64,000 nucleotides of DNA. It comes from Sphingomonas sp. OK281 (GTDB taxonomy: Bacteria > Pseudomonadota > Alphaproteobacteria > Sphingomonadales > Sphingomonadaceae). Every line of letters begins with the position of its first letter. Positions within the stretch are counted from its first letter, which is position 1. Made by a program: the position numbers and the translations under genes. The notes under the pieces were generated by a model. It had not been told where the DNA came from. It saw nothing but the letters and a program-made list of their open reading frames with translations, and made no database searches. The stretch is taken from assembly GCF_900115295.1 (NCBI RefSeq), contig NZ_FOVZ01000003.1, forward strand, positions 372,001 to 436,000. Direction: 5' to 3'. Positions 1 through 11,018 of this stretch are shown piece after piece.

Positions 1-952
1 CGCCGACCGGCTTGTTCGCGTTCATCTTGTCCATGCACGCCAGGATCGTCTGCCCCTTGGCGAAGACCCCGCACGCCTGCGCCAGCGCTGCCTGATTGCG
101 CTTCAAGTCGGCGACACCCGCCGCCTCGAGCTGGTCGAGCGGCGTATCGACGCCCTCGGTCATCGCCACCATCCGCGCGAACTTGTCCGCCCCGAGCGCA
201 AAGTCCTGCGTCGCGGTCCCGCGCTGGCCCTCGGTCCACGTCCCCAGATCGCGCATCGCCTTCGACGCCGCCTGCGCCGCATCGGTCAGCTGCTCCTGCG
301 CCGCCGCATCCTTCACGCTCGCGAACGCCTTCACCGCGTCGCCCGCATAATAGTCGGCAAAGCCGTTGAACGCCGCCGTCCCGTAATTGACGTAGCTCAG
401 TGGCATCGGCGTCTTGAGGTTCGCCTTGATGTTCCCCGCCGCCGCCGGGATCTTCTGCAGGAACGCGGTCAGCGCCTTCATCCGGGTCGGTGCATCGGCA
501 TAGTTGCGCGCGATATACGTGTTCGGATCGAGCCCCGCGCTCACATACCACGCCGGATTATGGTGCGGCTGGTCGGCATCCTCCAGCCAGAACAGTTTCC
601 CCCTGGCGACCTGCACCAGATAGTCGCGCTCGAACCCCTCGGCGGGCTTCAGATCCTTGAACGCCCCCGCCTTGTCGATCGCGCCATGCAGGAAGTCCGC
701 CTGCCGCTTCAGCCCCGCCGCACTCCAGTCGCCCAAGCCGCCGTCATATTCGTGCTTGCCCTGATAGACCGCGTTCGCCGGATCGATCTTGAACCAGCCG
801 TCGATGAAGCCATCGCGGAACCCCGCCCAGTCGCTCGTCGCAGCGGTCGTCGGCGCGGCAGGAGCCTGCGTGTTCGCGGTCGTCTGCGCAGGGCCGCACG
901 CGCTCAAGGCGAGGACCGCGCCAAGTGCCGTCGTCAAAAGTCCGATCCGCAT
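1..952 (-). CDS. DUF885-type lipoprotein, 3' end outside window
   Basis: The reading frame runs from an ATG at 952 to the window edge (at least 317 residues), so the C-terminus is missing. The N-terminus is a lipoprotein signal: a basic start, a hydrophobic stretch and the lipobox LSAC around residues 17-20. The mature part begins after an Ala/Thr/Pro-rich linker and reads like the Sphingomonas DUF885 family (DWAGFRDGFIDGWF near the start, then helical repeats). DUF885 proteins are distantly metallopeptidase-like, but the zinc-binding part lies outside the window, so activity cannot be judged. It is divergently oriented from the hydrolase at 1078. The family call is fairly sure; the function is not known. 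Confidence 0.75.
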   Translation of the reverse strand, partial: MRIGLLTTALGAVLALSACGPAQTTANTQAPAAPTTAATSDWAGFRDGFIDGWFKIDPANAVYQGKHEYDGGLGDWSAAGLKRQADFLHGAIDKAGAFKDLKPAEGFERDYLVQVARGKLFWLEDADQPHHNPAWYVSAGLDPNTYIARNYADAPTRMKALTAFLQKIPAAAGNIKANLKTPMPLSYVNYGTAAFNGFADYYAGDAVKAFASVKDAAAQEQLTDAAQAASKAMRDLGTWTEGQRGTATQDFALGADKFARMVAMTEGVDTPLDQLEAAGVADLKRNQAALAQACGVFAKGQTILACMDKMNANKPVG

Positions 953-1077
953 CCCGTCTCCAATTCCGACTCGTCTGGCGCCATGCTGCCAGTCGAAGCT
1001 TCGGTACGCCAGCGTGCGGAACGGCGCGCGCGATGAGCCGTTGAACGTGCATCTGCCAAGACAGACCGGAGACTTGC

Positions 1078-1902
1078 ATGCCCTACGTAAAAACCCGCGA
1101 CGGTACAGATATTTACGTCAAGGACTGGGGCACGGGTCGCCCGGTGATCCTGACGCACGGCTGGCCGCTCAACGCCGACAGCTGGGACGCGCAGGCGATG
1201 GCGCTCGCGCACGCCGGCTTCCGCGCGATCGCCTATGACCGCCGCGGGTTCGGTCGCTCGGGGCAGCCCTGGACCGGCTACAACTACGACACGCTGACCG
1301 ACGATCTGGCCGACGTGATGGAAGCCACCGGCGCGAACACCGACGCGACGATCGTCGGCTTCTCGATGGGTGGCGGCGAGATCGCGCGCTACATGAGCCG
1401 CTACGACGGCAAGGGCGTGGTCGCCGCGGGGCTGATCTCGTCGGTGGTGCCGTACATGCTCAAGACCGACGACAACCCCGACGGTGTCGACGAGGAAACG
1501 CTGGCCAGCATCGGCGCGAACATCGAGGATGATCGCCCGGCGTTCTTCAAGACCTTCCTCCAGCAATTCCTCGGCGTCGGGTTCATCACCTCGCCGGTCA
1601 GCGACGAGGTCGTCGACTGGGCATGGAGCTTGGCGATGCAGGCGGGCCTTCACCCGACGCTGGAGTGCGCCAAGGCGTTCGGCCACACCGACTTCCGCGG
1701 CGACCTGGCGGCCTTCCGCGTACCGACGCTAGTCGTCCACGGGACGAGCGACAAGACGGTCCCGATCGACGCCACCGGCCGCGCCGCCGCCAAGGGCATC
1801 GCGGACTCGCAGCTGGTCGAATATGACGGCGCCCCGCACGGCCTGACGATCACCGAGAGCGATCGCTTCACCAACGACCTGCTCACGTTCCTGGGTCGGT
1901 AA
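1078..1902 (+). CDS. Alpha/beta hydrolase, non-heme chloroperoxidase-like
   Basis: A 274-residue single-domain alpha/beta hydrolase. The nucleophile elbow GFSMGG places the catalytic serine at residue 96. Asp225 (HGTSDKTVP) and His254 (GAPHGL) complete the triad, and HGWPLN near residue 27 forms the oxyanion region. The length and the opening residues match the non-heme 'chloroperoxidase'/arylesterase group, which hydrolyse small esters and show perhydrolase activity in vitro. It has no signal peptide, so it should be cytoplasmic. The gene stands alone between the divergent DUF885 gene and a palindromic repeat that may also act as its 3' boundary. The natural substrate cannot be read from the sequence. 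Confidence 0.88.
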   Translation: MPYVKTRDGTDIYVKDWGTGRPVILTHGWPLNADSWDAQAMALAHAGFRAIAYDRRGFGRSGQPWTGYNYDTLTDDLADVMEATGANTDATIVGFSMGGGEIARYMSRYDGKGVVAAGLISSVVPYMLKTDDNPDGVDEETLASIGANIEDDRPAFFKTFLQQFLGVGFITSPVSDEVVDWAWSLAMQAGLHPTLECAKAFGHTDFRGDLAAFRVPTLVVHGTSDKTVPIDATGRAAAKGIADSQLVEYDGAPHGLTITESDRFTNDLLTFLGR

Positions 1903-1923
1903 ACATCCAACCGACCACACTTC

Positions 1924-2040
1924 TTGCCCCTCCCTGGAAGGGAGGGGTAGGGGGTGGGTCGGCTTCCGCATGCTCGATCGGTGGCGGCTCAAGCCGGCCA
2001 ACCCACCCCCAGCCCCTCCCTTTCAGGGATGGGAGCAGAA
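1924..2040. repeat. Palindromic repeat pair (CCCTCCC family)
   Basis: Two inverted arms, each built of a C/G-rich hairpin followed by a GGGGGTGGG-type tail, are separated by about 40 bp. The left arm reads CCCCTCCCTGGAAGGGAGGG; the right arm is its approximate inverse. This family recurs near 12.3, 13.6/14.0, 31.4, 33.9 and 48.8 kb. Confidence 0.75.
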
Positions 2041-2067
2041 GATCCCTTCCGCTAGGGGAGCAGAAGC

Positions 2068-2394
2068 TCAGTTCCCCAAGGGCACGATAACCTCGTCCGG
2101 ATGCGCGACGTTCAGTTCCTTGCGGACCATCTCGTCGACCATATCCGGGTTCGCATGATCCGGGTTCAGCAACGCCACCCGGTTCTTCAGCACCTCACGC
2201 TTGCGATCGAGAGCGGCATAGTCCTGCTCGCGCTTCGCAAGCTGGCGCTTGTAGTCGCCATACGCGAACATCCCGTTCGGCCCGAGCACCGCATACGCGC
2301 CGAAGAACGCCATCAGCGTCAGCCCCAGCGCCGGCCACGCGGCCTTGCGCATCGTCTTCCGCAACTTGCTGGTCTTCGTCGTCACGCGTGCCAT
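2068..2394 (-). CDS. ftsB: FtsB/DivIC septum formation initiator
   Basis: A 108-residue protein with a basic N-terminus, one membrane segment (about residues 15-35, ALGLTLMAFFGAYAVLGPNG) and a following coiled coil rich in Lys, Arg, Glu and Leu (about residues 40-75). This is the layout of FtsB, a bitopic divisome protein that bridges FtsL and FtsQ. The start at 2394 is preceded by GGAGGACGAC, a strong ribosome binding site. A longer open frame exists upstream but is translated from a repeat. It lies downstream of eno on the same strand; eno-ftsB is a widely conserved order. Confidence 0.88.
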   Translation of the reverse strand: MARVTTKTSKLRKTMRKAAWPALGLTLMAFFGAYAVLGPNGMFAYGDYKRQLAKREQDYAALDRKREVLKNRVALLNPDHANPDMVDEMVRKELNVAHPDEVIVPLGN

Positions 2395-2466
2395 GTCGTC
2401 CTCCGGTACTCCAGATCGGTCCAATCCTGGACTTACCCAGTGCGTATACCCTCCATACACCCAAGC

Positions 2467-2561
2467 GTCATTCCCGCGAAGGCGGGAACCCATATTGGCA
2501 AACCTCGCGACCTGATCGCGACCGTTTGAGCATCTGGGTCCCCGCCTCCGCGGGGATGACG
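2467..2561. repeat. Palindromic repeat pair (GTCATTCCCGCG family)
   Basis: The left arm GTCATTCCCGCGAAGGCGGG and the right arm CCCCGCCTCCGCGGGGATGAC form an inverted pair about 95 bp long. The same long form recurs at 6018-6111 and 20280-20375. It fills the eno-ftsB gap. Confidence 0.8.
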
Positions 2562-2589
2562 AGAGTTAGATGTCGAAAGGGCTATACCC

Positions 2590-3882
<1,293 letters not shown>

Positions 3883-4045
3883 CTACAAATCCCGGTGCCG
3901 GGTCGTTCGCGCCGCCTCTACCGTCTCACGCCATATCGGGCAATCGCGAGGACATCCGAGAATAGTGTCGCGCAATCGCGCGACGGTTCGGGAACCGCGC
4001 TCCAACGACGGTGTTGAGGGCGTAACAATTCTGAAAGGGACCGTC

Positions 4046-4534
4046 ATGGCCGACTCCAGCGTAAACGACACCGTCAACGACCTGAAAACGACCGCGAACG
4101 AGGTCGGGACCGAGCTCAGCAAGACGATCGATAACGGCGATGTCTCGGCCAAGGCCGGCGATGCCAAGCAGGCGATCAAGGACGGTGCCAACAAGTACAC
4201 CGCACAGGCGACCGACAAGGTCCGCACCTTCGCCGAGGACGGCAAGGCACGCGCGAGCGGAGCTCTGGAGCAGGTCGCGCAGTTGCTGACCGACGCCGCC
4301 GGCCAGGTCGACGAAAAGCTCGGCTCGCAATATGGCGGCTATGCCCGCAGCGCCGCCGACAGCGTCTCGGGCTTCGCCGATCAGGTGAAGGCGAAGGACA
4401 TCGACGAGCTGTTCGATGACGCGCGCGAACTCGTGCGGAAGTCGCCGGCCATCGCGGTGGGTGCAGCAGCGGCCATCGGCTTCGTCGTCGCGCGACTGGT
4501 GCAGTCGGGCGTCGATGCCAACTCGAAGGTCTGA
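4046..4534 (+). CDS. DUF883/ElaB-like membrane-associated protein
   Basis: A 162-residue, Ala/Asp/Lys-rich helical protein with a hydrophobic C-terminal segment (PAIAVGAAAAIGFVVARL, about residues 136-153). This is the layout of DUF883/ElaB/YqjD proteins, which are tail-anchored and, in E. coli, associate with ribosomes in stationary phase. The ATG at 4046 is preceded by GAAAGGGA and is preferred over the longer frame from 3965. It heads a compact run with the next two genes (4-bp gap, then an overlap), suggesting one transcript encoding inner-membrane stress or envelope proteins. The function is inferred only from family membership. Confidence 0.8.
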   Translation: MADSSVNDTVNDLKTTANEVGTELSKTIDNGDVSAKAGDAKQAIKDGANKYTAQATDKVRTFAEDGKARASGALEQVAQLLTDAAGQVDEKLGSQYGGYARSAADSVSGFADQVKAKDIDELFDDARELVRKSPAIAVGAAAAIGFVVARLVQSGVDANSKV

Positions 4535-4538
4535 CGTC

Positions 4539-4892
4539 TTGTCCGACCCACTGACGTTCGCGACCGGCGAGGACGAGAGCCTCGTGTCCATCGTCGGTCG
4601 CCTGGCGACCGAGACGAAGAGCCTCGCGACCGCGGAAGTCGCTGTCTACAAGGCGAAGTTCGGTGAGACCGCCAGCGCGTACAAGTCGGCCGCGATGTTC
4701 TTCGCGGTCGCCGGCGTGCTGGCTTTGGCCGCACTGATCGCACTGCTGGTCGGTGCGATCTTGACGGTGGCGACGCTGGTGGGGCCAGGATGGGCGACCG
4801 CCATCGTCGTGGTGGCCGTCCTCGCAGTGGCGGCGATCCTGGCGATGATCGGCAAGTCGAAGCTTCAGACGAAGAGCGAGCCCGTATCATGA
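4539..4892 (+). CDS. Phage holin family (YqjE/DUF1469-like) membrane protein
   Basis: A 117-residue protein with two close membrane helices (about residues 48-71 and 80-103, rich in Ala, Val and Leu) after an amphipathic N-terminal part, matching the Phage_holin_3_6/YqjE family. Despite the family name, such chromosomal members sit beside DUF883 and DUF3618 genes and are not lysis proteins. A TTG start at 4539 is chosen because it lies 4 bases after the upstream stop; GTG at 4584 is an alternative. The stop overlaps the next ATG (ATGA). Confidence 0.75.
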   Translation: MSDPLTFATGEDESLVSIVGRLATETKSLATAEVAVYKAKFGETASAYKSAAMFFAVAGVLALAALIALLVGAILTVATLVGPGWATAIVVVAVLAVAAILAMIGKSKLQTKSEPVS

Positions 4893-5161
4893 CATCCGCC
4901 AAAGTCGCCGCCGCAGAGATCGAATCGGCCCTCGCCCGCCAGCGCGTCATGATGACGATCGGGCAGTTGCAGGACCGGCTCAATCCGCGGAAGCTCGCGC
5001 TGAACGCCAGCCGCGACGTCGCCGATGCCGGCACCGCCGCGCTTAGCGCCAGCGTGGAGACCGTGAAGCGCAATCCGGGGCCGACCGCGGGGTTTGCCGC
5101 GGTCGCCGGACTGTTCCTCGCGCGCCACCGGATCGTCGGACTGTTCCGCCGCGGGCGCTAG
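4889..5161 (+). CDS. DUF3618-type small membrane protein
   Basis: A 90-residue protein. The N-terminal helix contains IGQLQDRLNPRKLA, the DUF3618 hallmark (a Leu-rich segment ending in RLNP). A short hydrophobic stretch near residues 67-80 (AGFAAVAGLFLA) and a basic tail suggest a tail anchor. It begins in a 4-bp ATGA overlap with the holin-family gene, so the two are probably translationally coupled. DUF883, YqjE and DUF3618 genes commonly cluster in proteobacteria. The molecular role is unknown. Confidence 0.8.
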   Translation: MTSAKVAAAEIESALARQRVMMTIGQLQDRLNPRKLALNASRDVADAGTAALSASVETVKRNPGPTAGFAAVAGLFLARHRIVGLFRRGR

Positions 5162-5230
5162 GCCCGTTGAAACCTTGAAGTCCCGGCTCGCGTTGAACGA
5201 CGAGCAGCTTGCCACCAGAAGGACATTTCC

Positions 5231-5710
5231 ATGACCGACGCAAAGACCACTGCAAACGAAGCCGCCCACGAGACCGAGAGCCGTCTGCGCGAAGGCCTCG
5301 ACACCGTTCGCGAGACCGCATCGAAGGTCTATCACGACGCCGGCGACAAAGCCTCCGAGGTTCTCGAAGTCTCGCGCGAGAAGACCAAGCGCGTCGTCAA
5401 CAACCTCGAATCCAACCCGCTCGGCATCCTCGTCGGCGGCCTCGCTGTCGGCGCGCTCGCCGGCGCGTTGCTTCCGCGTTCGGCACGTGAGAAGGAATTG
5501 CTCGCCCCGGTCGGCAAGCGCCTCAGCGAGACGCTCGTTGCGGCAACTGCGGCAGCCAAGGACGCAGGCCGCTCGGAACTCGGCGAACTCGGCCTGACCA
5601 AGGACAATGCACGCGACCAGGCCAAGGGCTTGCTCGAGGGTATCGTCAAGGCCGTCACGACGGCCGGTACCGCAGGTGCGAAGGCGGTTTCGCAAAAGCC
5701 AACCGTCTAA
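5231..5710 (+). CDS. Second helical membrane-associated protein, DUF883-like
   Basis: A 159-residue protein. Residues 1-55 form a charged, probably coiled helix. A glycine-rich hydrophobic segment (residues 63-80, LGILVGGLAVGALAGALL) follows, then an Ala/Lys-rich tail. The N-terminal composition resembles the protein at 4046, so it may be a diverged paralogue. The ATG at 5231 has AGAAGGACATTTCC upstream, a good ribosome binding site. It lies about 70 bp after the DUF3618 gene on the same strand and may belong to the same unit. No catalytic motif is visible. Confidence 0.75.
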   Translation: MTDAKTTANEAAHETESRLREGLDTVRETASKVYHDAGDKASEVLEVSREKTKRVVNNLESNPLGILVGGLAVGALAGALLPRSAREKELLAPVGKRLSETLVAATAAAKDAGRSELGELGLTKDNARDQAKGLLEGIVKAVTTAGTAGAKAVSQKPTV

Positions 5711-5774
5711 GGGTTCAAACCGCGGGTCGAACACGCTAGGGAGGCGGCAACCCCCTCCCTAGGAAAGCAAGCGC

Positions 5775-6002
5775 ATGAGCAAGCTCCACCTCGTATTCGG
5801 CGGCCGCGTCAGCGACCCGCGCACCCTGGATTTCAACGATCTGAGCAAGATCGAGTTCGTCGGCGTATTCCCCGACTATGCCAGCGCCGAGAAGGCCTGG
5901 CGTGCTGCGGCGCAGCGTACCGTCGACGACGCGGAGATGAAGTTCGTTGTGGTGCACCTGCACCGGATGCTCGAGCCGAACCTTGGCGCGACTGTCGCGT
6001 AA
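5775..6002 (+). CDS. DUF4170 family protein
   Basis: A 75-residue cytoplasmic protein starting MSKLHLVFGGRV and containing the pattern FVGVFPDYASAEKAWR and VVVHLHRMLEP, which is the DUF4170 family, common and short in alphaproteobacteria. AGGAAAGCAAGCGC precedes the ATG. No function is established for the family. A hairpin (GGGAGGC..CCCCTCCCT) just upstream separates it from the previous gene, and a palindromic repeat follows. Confidence 0.85.
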   Translation: MSKLHLVFGGRVSDPRTLDFNDLSKIEFVGVFPDYASAEKAWRAAAQRTVDDAEMKFVVVHLHRMLEPNLGATVA

Positions 6003-6017
6003 CAGCCGCCACCCACG

Positions 6018-6111
6018 GTCATTCCCGCGGAAGCGGGAATTCATACTGGCTAACGTAGCGACCTGATAGCAACGAAATAGGCTATGGATCCCCGCCGCCG
6101 CGGGGATGACG
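6018..6111. repeat. Palindromic repeat pair (GTCATTCCCGCG family)
   Basis: Inverted arms GTCATTCCCGCGGAAGCGGG and CCCCGCCGCCGCGGGGATGAC with about 50 bp between them. It belongs to the same long family as 2467-2561 and 20280-20375, and shares internal sequence with them (CGACCTGAT..GCAAC). Confidence 0.8.
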
Positions 6112-6120
6112 GTTCTGTGG

Positions 6121-6477
6121 TACCTGTCTGACGATCAAGTTTGCATGAAGCGGCCCCCCCTCGTCCCTCTCCCCTCGGGGAGAGGAAAAGACGCCAAAGG
6201 CGGCGATGGGTGAGGGCACGCCAAGCAGGACTATGGCTACGAGCTCACGCGGCCTCGCTCACGCGGTCTCGCGGCACAGGCAGTAGCCCTTTCCCACCCC
6301 CGTTCGTGCTGAGTAGAGACCGAGTAGCTCCGCAAGGAGCGTATCGAGGGCTCGTATCGAAGCACAGGTCCCGCGTACCAACCCATCCTCCGATACGCCG
6401 CTTCGACAAGCTCAGCAGCTCCTCAGGACGAACGGGGTTTGCGTGTATCAAGTGGCGGTAGTTAGCAGCCGGCAGAC
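6121..6477. other. Gene-free stretch with degenerate repeat arms
   Basis: No coding signal stands out. It holds a hairpin of the type CCCTCTCCCCTCGGGGAGAGG near 6170-6186 and a degraded arm of the TTCGTCCTGAGCGAAGTCGAAGG family near 6400-6440. It lies between converging transcripts (DUF4170 plus, rhomboid minus). Confidence 0.6.
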
Positions 6478-7128
6478 TCAAGCCGCCCGGTAATGCCAAA
6501 GCAACAAAGGCCGAGCCAGCACCAGCCCCGCCAGGAACCCACCGATATGCGCGCCAATAGCAATAGGCCCGCTAGCCCCAACCGAAGCCCCAAACCCGGC
6601 GAGCCCCATCAGCAACTGGATCCCGATCCAAGCCGCGGCCAGCCACACGACATGCACCACCCCAGCCGGCACCGGCCCGATCGCCTGTGCCCGCCGCTCG
6701 CCATACAAAAGCGCATAAGCCCCAACGACCGCCGAAATCGCACCGCTCGCGCCAATCATCGGCGCGGTGGAGTCAGGCCCAAACGCCCAATGCCCCGCCG
6801 CCGCCGCATACGCGCCGAGCACGTACAGCACGACCAACCCGACCGTCCCCAGCGCCTTCTCGACGAACTGCCCGCAATACACCAGCATCACGAGGTTCAG
6901 CGCGATATGCGCCCATCCGCCATGGATCAACGTCGCAGTCAGCGGCGTCGCCCAGGACGGCACGACGAACATATGCTCGCTCGGAATACCGAGGTCGGTC
7001 ATCCGCAACGGAATGAACCCGGCGTTCACCGCCCAGTACCCAAGCGACCCGCTTAGCACCAGGAATCCCGAGACGATGACCGTCACGATCGTGATGATCG
7101 CCGTCGCCCGCGTCTCGAAGAATTGCAT
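6478..7128 (-). CDS. Rhomboid family intramembrane serine protease
   Basis: A 216-residue inner-membrane protein with about six hydrophobic segments. The rhomboid signature is complete: HGGWAHIALN (residues 69-78, Asn78 for the oxyanion hole), the nucleophile in GASGA (Ser128) and the base in IGAHIGG (His194). Rhomboids cleave helices of other membrane proteins; the substrate is unknown. It lies immediately downstream of greA on the same strand (5-bp gap), so it may be co-transcribed. The length matches six-TM bacterial rhomboids. Confidence 0.92.
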   Translation of the reverse strand: MQFFETRATAIITIVTVIVSGFLVLSGSLGYWAVNAGFIPLRMTDLGIPSEHMFVVPSWATPLTATLIHGGWAHIALNLVMLVYCGQFVEKALGTVGLVVLYVLGAYAAAAGHWAFGPDSTAPMIGASGAISAVVGAYALLYGERRAQAIGPVPAGVVHVVWLAAAWIGIQLLMGLAGFGASVGASGPIAIGAHIGGFLAGLVLARPLLLWHYRAA

Positions 7129-7133
7129 GAGGC

Positions 7134-7610
7134 TCAGATGAACTCGATCTTGGAGACGACGTAATAGCGCTCGCCGGCCGGCACCGTGACCTCGACCTCT
7201 TCGTCGAGCTTTCGCCCGATCAGCCCACGACCCAGCGGCGAGTTGTACGAGATCCGCCCCGTCTTCGCGTTAGCCTCGGTCTGGCCGACGATCTGATACT
7301 TCACCGGCTTGTCGTTCTCGTCGAGCAACGTCACCGTCGCGCCGAACACGACCTTGTCGCCCGACAGGTCCTTCGGATCGATGATCTGCGCCCGCGACAG
7401 CTTGTCCTCGATGTCCGAGATCGATGCCTCGACCTGGCCCTGACGCTCCTTCGCGGCATGATATTCCGCGTTCTCGCTCAGGTCGCCGTGTGCGCGCGCC
7501 TCTTCGATCGCGTCGACAATCGTCGGACGTTCGGCTTTCAGGCGCTTCAGATCCGCGCTCAGCGTCTCATAGCCTTCCTGCAGCATCGGCATCTTTTCGA
7601 CGGTCGCCAT
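7134..7610 (-). CDS. greA: Transcription elongation factor GreA
   Basis: A 158-residue protein, exactly the usual GreA length. The N-terminal coiled-coil hairpin carries the conserved tip acidic residues in [20 protein letters not shown], which stimulate RNA polymerase to cleave backtracked transcripts. The C-terminal FKBP-like domain ends in [16 protein letters not shown]. The start at 7610 follows GGGGACGAG; a second ATG lies directly before it, and the longer frame upstream is non-conserved. It follows carB on the same strand after about 75 bp, which contain a CCCCGCGCGGGG palindrome. Confidence 0.96.
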   Translation of the reverse strand: MATVEKMPMLQEGYETLSADLKRLKAERPTIVDAIEEARAHGDLSENAEYHAAKERQGQVEASISDIEDKLSRAQIIDPKDLSGDKVVFGATVTLLDENDKPVKYQIVGQTEANAKTGRISYNSPLGRGLIGRKLDEEVEVTVPAGERYYVVSKIEFI

Positions 7611-7685
7611 CATCTCGTCCCCAAATCCATTTCCCCGCGCGGGGCCCTGTACCAGCCCCGCCCACACATCATTCTCATGTCGGGA

Positions 7686-10600
7686 TCAGTCGTGCGACTG
7701 CGAATAATAGGATTGCAGCGGCCGTACTTCAAGGCTGTGCGTCGAAAGCTTGGCGATCGCCTTCGCCGCTTCGAGCGAAGCCGGCGCGGTCGTGAAGTAC
7801 GGAATCCGTTGTCCCAGCGCCGAAGCCCGGATCGGCTGCGAGTCCTTCAGGCTCTGCCACCCCTCGGTAGTGTTGAAGATCAGCGCGATATCGCCGTCCT
7901 TGATCCGGTCGACGATATGCGGCCGACCTTGAGCCACCTTGTTGACCTTCTCGACCGGCAAACCTGCGCGCGCCAGATGATCCGCGGTCCCGCCGGTCGC
8001 GACGATCGAGAAGCCGGTGTCGACCAGCGCCTTCACCGCCTCGACGATCATCGCCTTGTCGCCGTCCTTCACGCTGACGAAGACATTGCCCTTGGTCGGG
8101 AGGATCGTCCCCGCGCCGAGCTGAGCTTTCGCAAACGCGATCGTGAAATCGGGATCGATTCCCATGACTTCGCCGGTCGACTTCATTTCCGGTGACAGCA
8201 CCGGATCGACGCCGGGGAACTTGTTGAAGGGGAACACCGCCTCCTTCACCGCATAATAGTCGATATGCCGGTCGATCTTCGGCAAATTCACGAGCTTCTC
8301 ACCCGCCATGACGCGCGCGGCGATCTTGGCGATCGGCGCCCCGATCGCCTTGGCGACGAACGGCACGGTGCGCGACGCGCGCGGGTTGACCTCGATGAGG
8401 TAGACCAGCCCATCCTTCACCGCGAACTGGATGTTCATCAGCCCGACCACCGACAAGGCATGCGCGAGCGCCACCGTCTGCCGCTCGATCTCGGCGATGA
8501 TCTCCGCCGACAGCGAATATGGCGGGATCGAGCACGCCGAGTCGCCCGAATGAACGCCCGCCTCCTCGATATGCTGCAACACGCCCGCGACGACGACATC
8601 GGTGCCGTCGCAGATCGCATCGACATCGACCTCGATCGCATCGCGGAGGTACTGGTCGATCAGCACCGGCGAGTCGCCCGACACCTGCACCGCGGTCGCG
8701 ATGTAATGCTCGAGCTGCCCGATCGTATCGACGATCTCCATCGCCCGTCCGCCCAACACATACGAAGGCCGCATCAGCACCGGATAGCCGATCCGCTCCG
8801 CCGCCGCGACCGCCTCGTCCCGGCTCCGCGCCAGGCCATTGGCCGGCTGAAGCAACCCGAGCTTGGTGATCAGCGCCGCGAACCGCTCACGGTCCTCCGC
8901 CAGATCGATCGCGTCCGGCGTCGTCCCCAGGATCGGAATGCCCGCAGCCTCGAGCGCCCGCGCGAGGTTCAGCGGCGTCTGCCCGCCGAACTGCACGATC
9001 ACGCCCACCAGCGTCCCGTTCTGCTGCTCGACGTGCAGGATCTCCAGCACGTCCTCGGCGGTCAGCGGCTCGAAATAGAGCCGGTCCGACGTGTCGTAAT
9101 CGGTCGACACCGTCTCCGGGTTGCAGTTGACCATGATCGTCTCATAGCCAGCATCCGCCAGCGCGAAGCACGCATGGCAGCAGCAATAATCGAACTCGAT
9201 TCCCTGCCCGATCCGGTTCGGCCCGCCGCCGAGAATGACGATCTTCTTCCGATCGGTAGGCTCGGACTCGTTCTCGGGCTCGCCGAAGCTCGGCGCCTCG
9301 TAGGTCGAGTACATATACGGCGTCTTCGCATCGAATTCGGCCGCGCACGTATCGATCCGCTTGAACACCGGCCGCACGCCGAGCTTCAGGCGATGCTGGC
9401 GCACCTCCTCCTCGGTCACGCCGCCGGTCATCGCCTTGACGACCTCGTGGATCAGCCCCGAGCCGCGCGCGATCCCGCGGTTCATGCCGCGCAGATTGGC
9501 GGATTGCAGCGCCAGCCACGCAAGCCGCTTGTCGCTGAACCCCATGCTCTTCAGGCGGCGCATACCGGGCGCGTCGATCGGCAAGCCGTCCTTCATCACC
9601 TCGGCCTCGGCCGCGATGATCTCGGCGATCCGCTCCAGGAACCACGGATCGTACTTGGCGATCGCATGCACCTCGGCGACCGTGAAGCCCTCGCGCAACG
9701 CCTGCGCCGCCACCAGCAACCGGTCCGGAGTCGCGACGGCCAGCGCCGCCTCGATTTCCGCACGCGGCGCGCCGACCAGATGATCGACCTGGTTGAACCC
9801 CGACAAGCCCGTCTCGAGCCCGCGCAATGCCTTCTGCATCGATTCGTGGATGTTGCGACCGATCGCCATCACCTCGCCGACCGACTTCATCGCGGTGCCG
9901 AGCGTGTTCGACGCGCCCTTGAATTTCTCGAACGCGAACCGCGGGATCTTCGTCACGACGTAATCGATCGTCGGCTCGAACGCGGCAGGCGTGGCGCCGG
10001 TAATGTCGTTCTCGATCTCGTCGAGCGTGTAGCCGACCGCCAGCTTCGCCGCGACCTTCGCGATCGGGAAGCCGGTCGCCTTCGACGCCAGCGCCGACGA
10101 GCGCGAAACACGCGGGTTCATCTCGATGACGACCAGCCGGCCGTCCTTCGGATTGACCGCGAACTGAACGTTCGAACCCCCTGTTTCGACACCGATTTCG
10201 CGCAACACCGCGATCGATGCGTTGCGCATGATCTGGTATTCCTTGTCGGTCAGCGTCAGCGCCGGCGCGACCGTGATCGAGTCGCCGGTGTGGACGCCCA
10301 TCGGATCGACGTTCTCGATCGAGCAGATGATGATCGCGTTGTCGTTGCGATCGCGCACCACCTCCATCTCGTATTCTTTCCAGCCGAGCAGCGATTCCTC
10401 GATCAGAACCTCGGTGGTCGGCGACAGGTCGAGCCCGTTGCGAACGATCGCGATGAATTCCTCGCGATTATACGCGATGCCGCCGCCCGAGCCGCCCATC
10501 GTGAAGCTCGGCCGAATGATCGACGGAAGCCCCGTCTTCTCAAGCCCTTCGAGCGCTTCCTCGACAGTATGTGCGATCGCCGAGCGCGCGCTTTCCAGCC

Positions 10601-11018
10601 CGATCCGGTCCATCGCATCGCGGAACTTCAGCCGGTCCTCCGCCATGTCGATCGCATCGGCATCCGCCCCGATCATCGTCACGCCGAACTTCTCGAGCGT
10701 ACCGTCATGGAACAGCGCCAACGCGGTGTTGAGCGCGGTCTGTCCGCCCATCGTCGGGAGGATCGCGTCCGGGCGCTCCTTCTCGATGATCTTGGCGACG
10801 ATCGCGGGCGTGATCGGCTCGACATAGGTCGCGTCGGCCAGCTCGGGATCGGTCATGATCGTGGCGGGGTTCGAATTGACGAGGACGATACGATAGCCCT
10901 CCTCCTTCAACGCCTTGATCGCCTGCGTGCCCGAATAATCGAACTCGCACGCCTGGCCGATGACGATGGGTCCTGCGCCGATGACGAGGATCGAGGAGAT
11001 GTCGGTGCGTTTTGGCAT
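7686..11018 (-). CDS. carB: Carbamoyl-phosphate synthase large subunit
   Basis: An 1110-residue full-length CarB. It makes carbamoyl phosphate from bicarbonate, ammonia (delivered from CarA) and two ATP, feeding pyrimidine and arginine synthesis. Two homologous ATP-grasp halves are visible: the first with [17 protein letters not shown], the second with [16 protein letters not shown], each preceded by a preATP-grasp strand ([36 protein letters not shown]). The C-terminal MGS-like allosteric domain (residues about 970-1110) carries [11 protein letters not shown]. The start ATG overlaps by one base the stop of a small unrecognised gene which itself overlaps carA, so the three are one translational unit. 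Confidence 0.97.
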   Translation of the reverse strand: MPKRTDISSILVIGAGPIVIGQACEFDYSGTQAIKALKEEGYRIVLVNSNPATIMTDPELADATYVEPITPAIVAKIIEKERPDAILPTMGGQTALNTALALFHDGTLEKFGVTMIGADADAIDMAEDRLKFRDAMDRIGLESARSAIAHTVEEALEGLEKTGLPSIIRPSFTMGGSGGGIAYNREEFIAIVRNGLDLSPTTEVLIEESLLGWKEYEMEVVRDRNDNAIIICSIENVDPMGVHTGDSITVAPALTLTDKEYQIMRNASIAVLREIGVETGGSNVQFAVNPKDGRLVVIEMNPRVSRSSALASKATGFPIAKVAAKLAVGYTLDEIENDITGATPAAFEPTIDYVVTKIPRFAFEKFKGASNTLGTAMKSVGEVMAIGRNIHESMQKALRGLETGLSGFNQVDHLVGAPRAEIEAALAVATPDRLLVAAQALREGFTVAEVHAIAKYDPWFLERIAEIIAAEAEVMKDGLPIDAPGMRRLKSMGFSDKRLAWLALQSANLRGMNRGIARGSGLIHEVVKAMTGGVTEEEVRQHRLKLGVRPVFKRIDTCAAEFDAKTPYMYSTYEAPSFGEPENESEPTDRKKIVILGGGPNRIGQGIEFDYCCCHACFALADAGYETIMVNCNPETVSTDYDTSDRLYFEPLTAEDVLEILHVEQQNGTLVGVIVQFGGQTPLNLARALEAAGIPILGTTPDAIDLAEDRERFAALITKLGLLQPANGLARSRDEAVAAAERIGYPVLMRPSYVLGGRAMEIVDTIGQLEHYIATAVQVSGDSPVLIDQYLRDAIEVDVDAICDGTDVVVAGVLQHIEEAGVHSGDSACSIPPYSLSAEIIAEIERQTVALAHALSVVGLMNIQFAVKDGLVYLIEVNPRASRTVPFVAKAIGAPIAKIAARVMAGEKLVNLPKIDRHIDYYAVKEAVFPFNKFPGVDPVLSPEMKSTGEVMGIDPDFTIAFAKAQLGAGTILPTKGNVFVSVKDGDKAMIVEAVKALVDTGFSIVATGGTADHLARAGLPVEKVNKVAQGRPHIVDRIKDGDIALIFNTTEGWQSLKDSQPIRASALGQRIPYFTTAPASLEAAKAIAKLSTHSLEVRPLQSYYSQSHD

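Noticed and set aside
4539..4892. Phage lysis or prophage remnant, suggested by the holin family name
   Set aside because: The neighbours (DUF883, DUF3618) are the normal chromosomal companions of YqjE-type genes and no phage genes are present.
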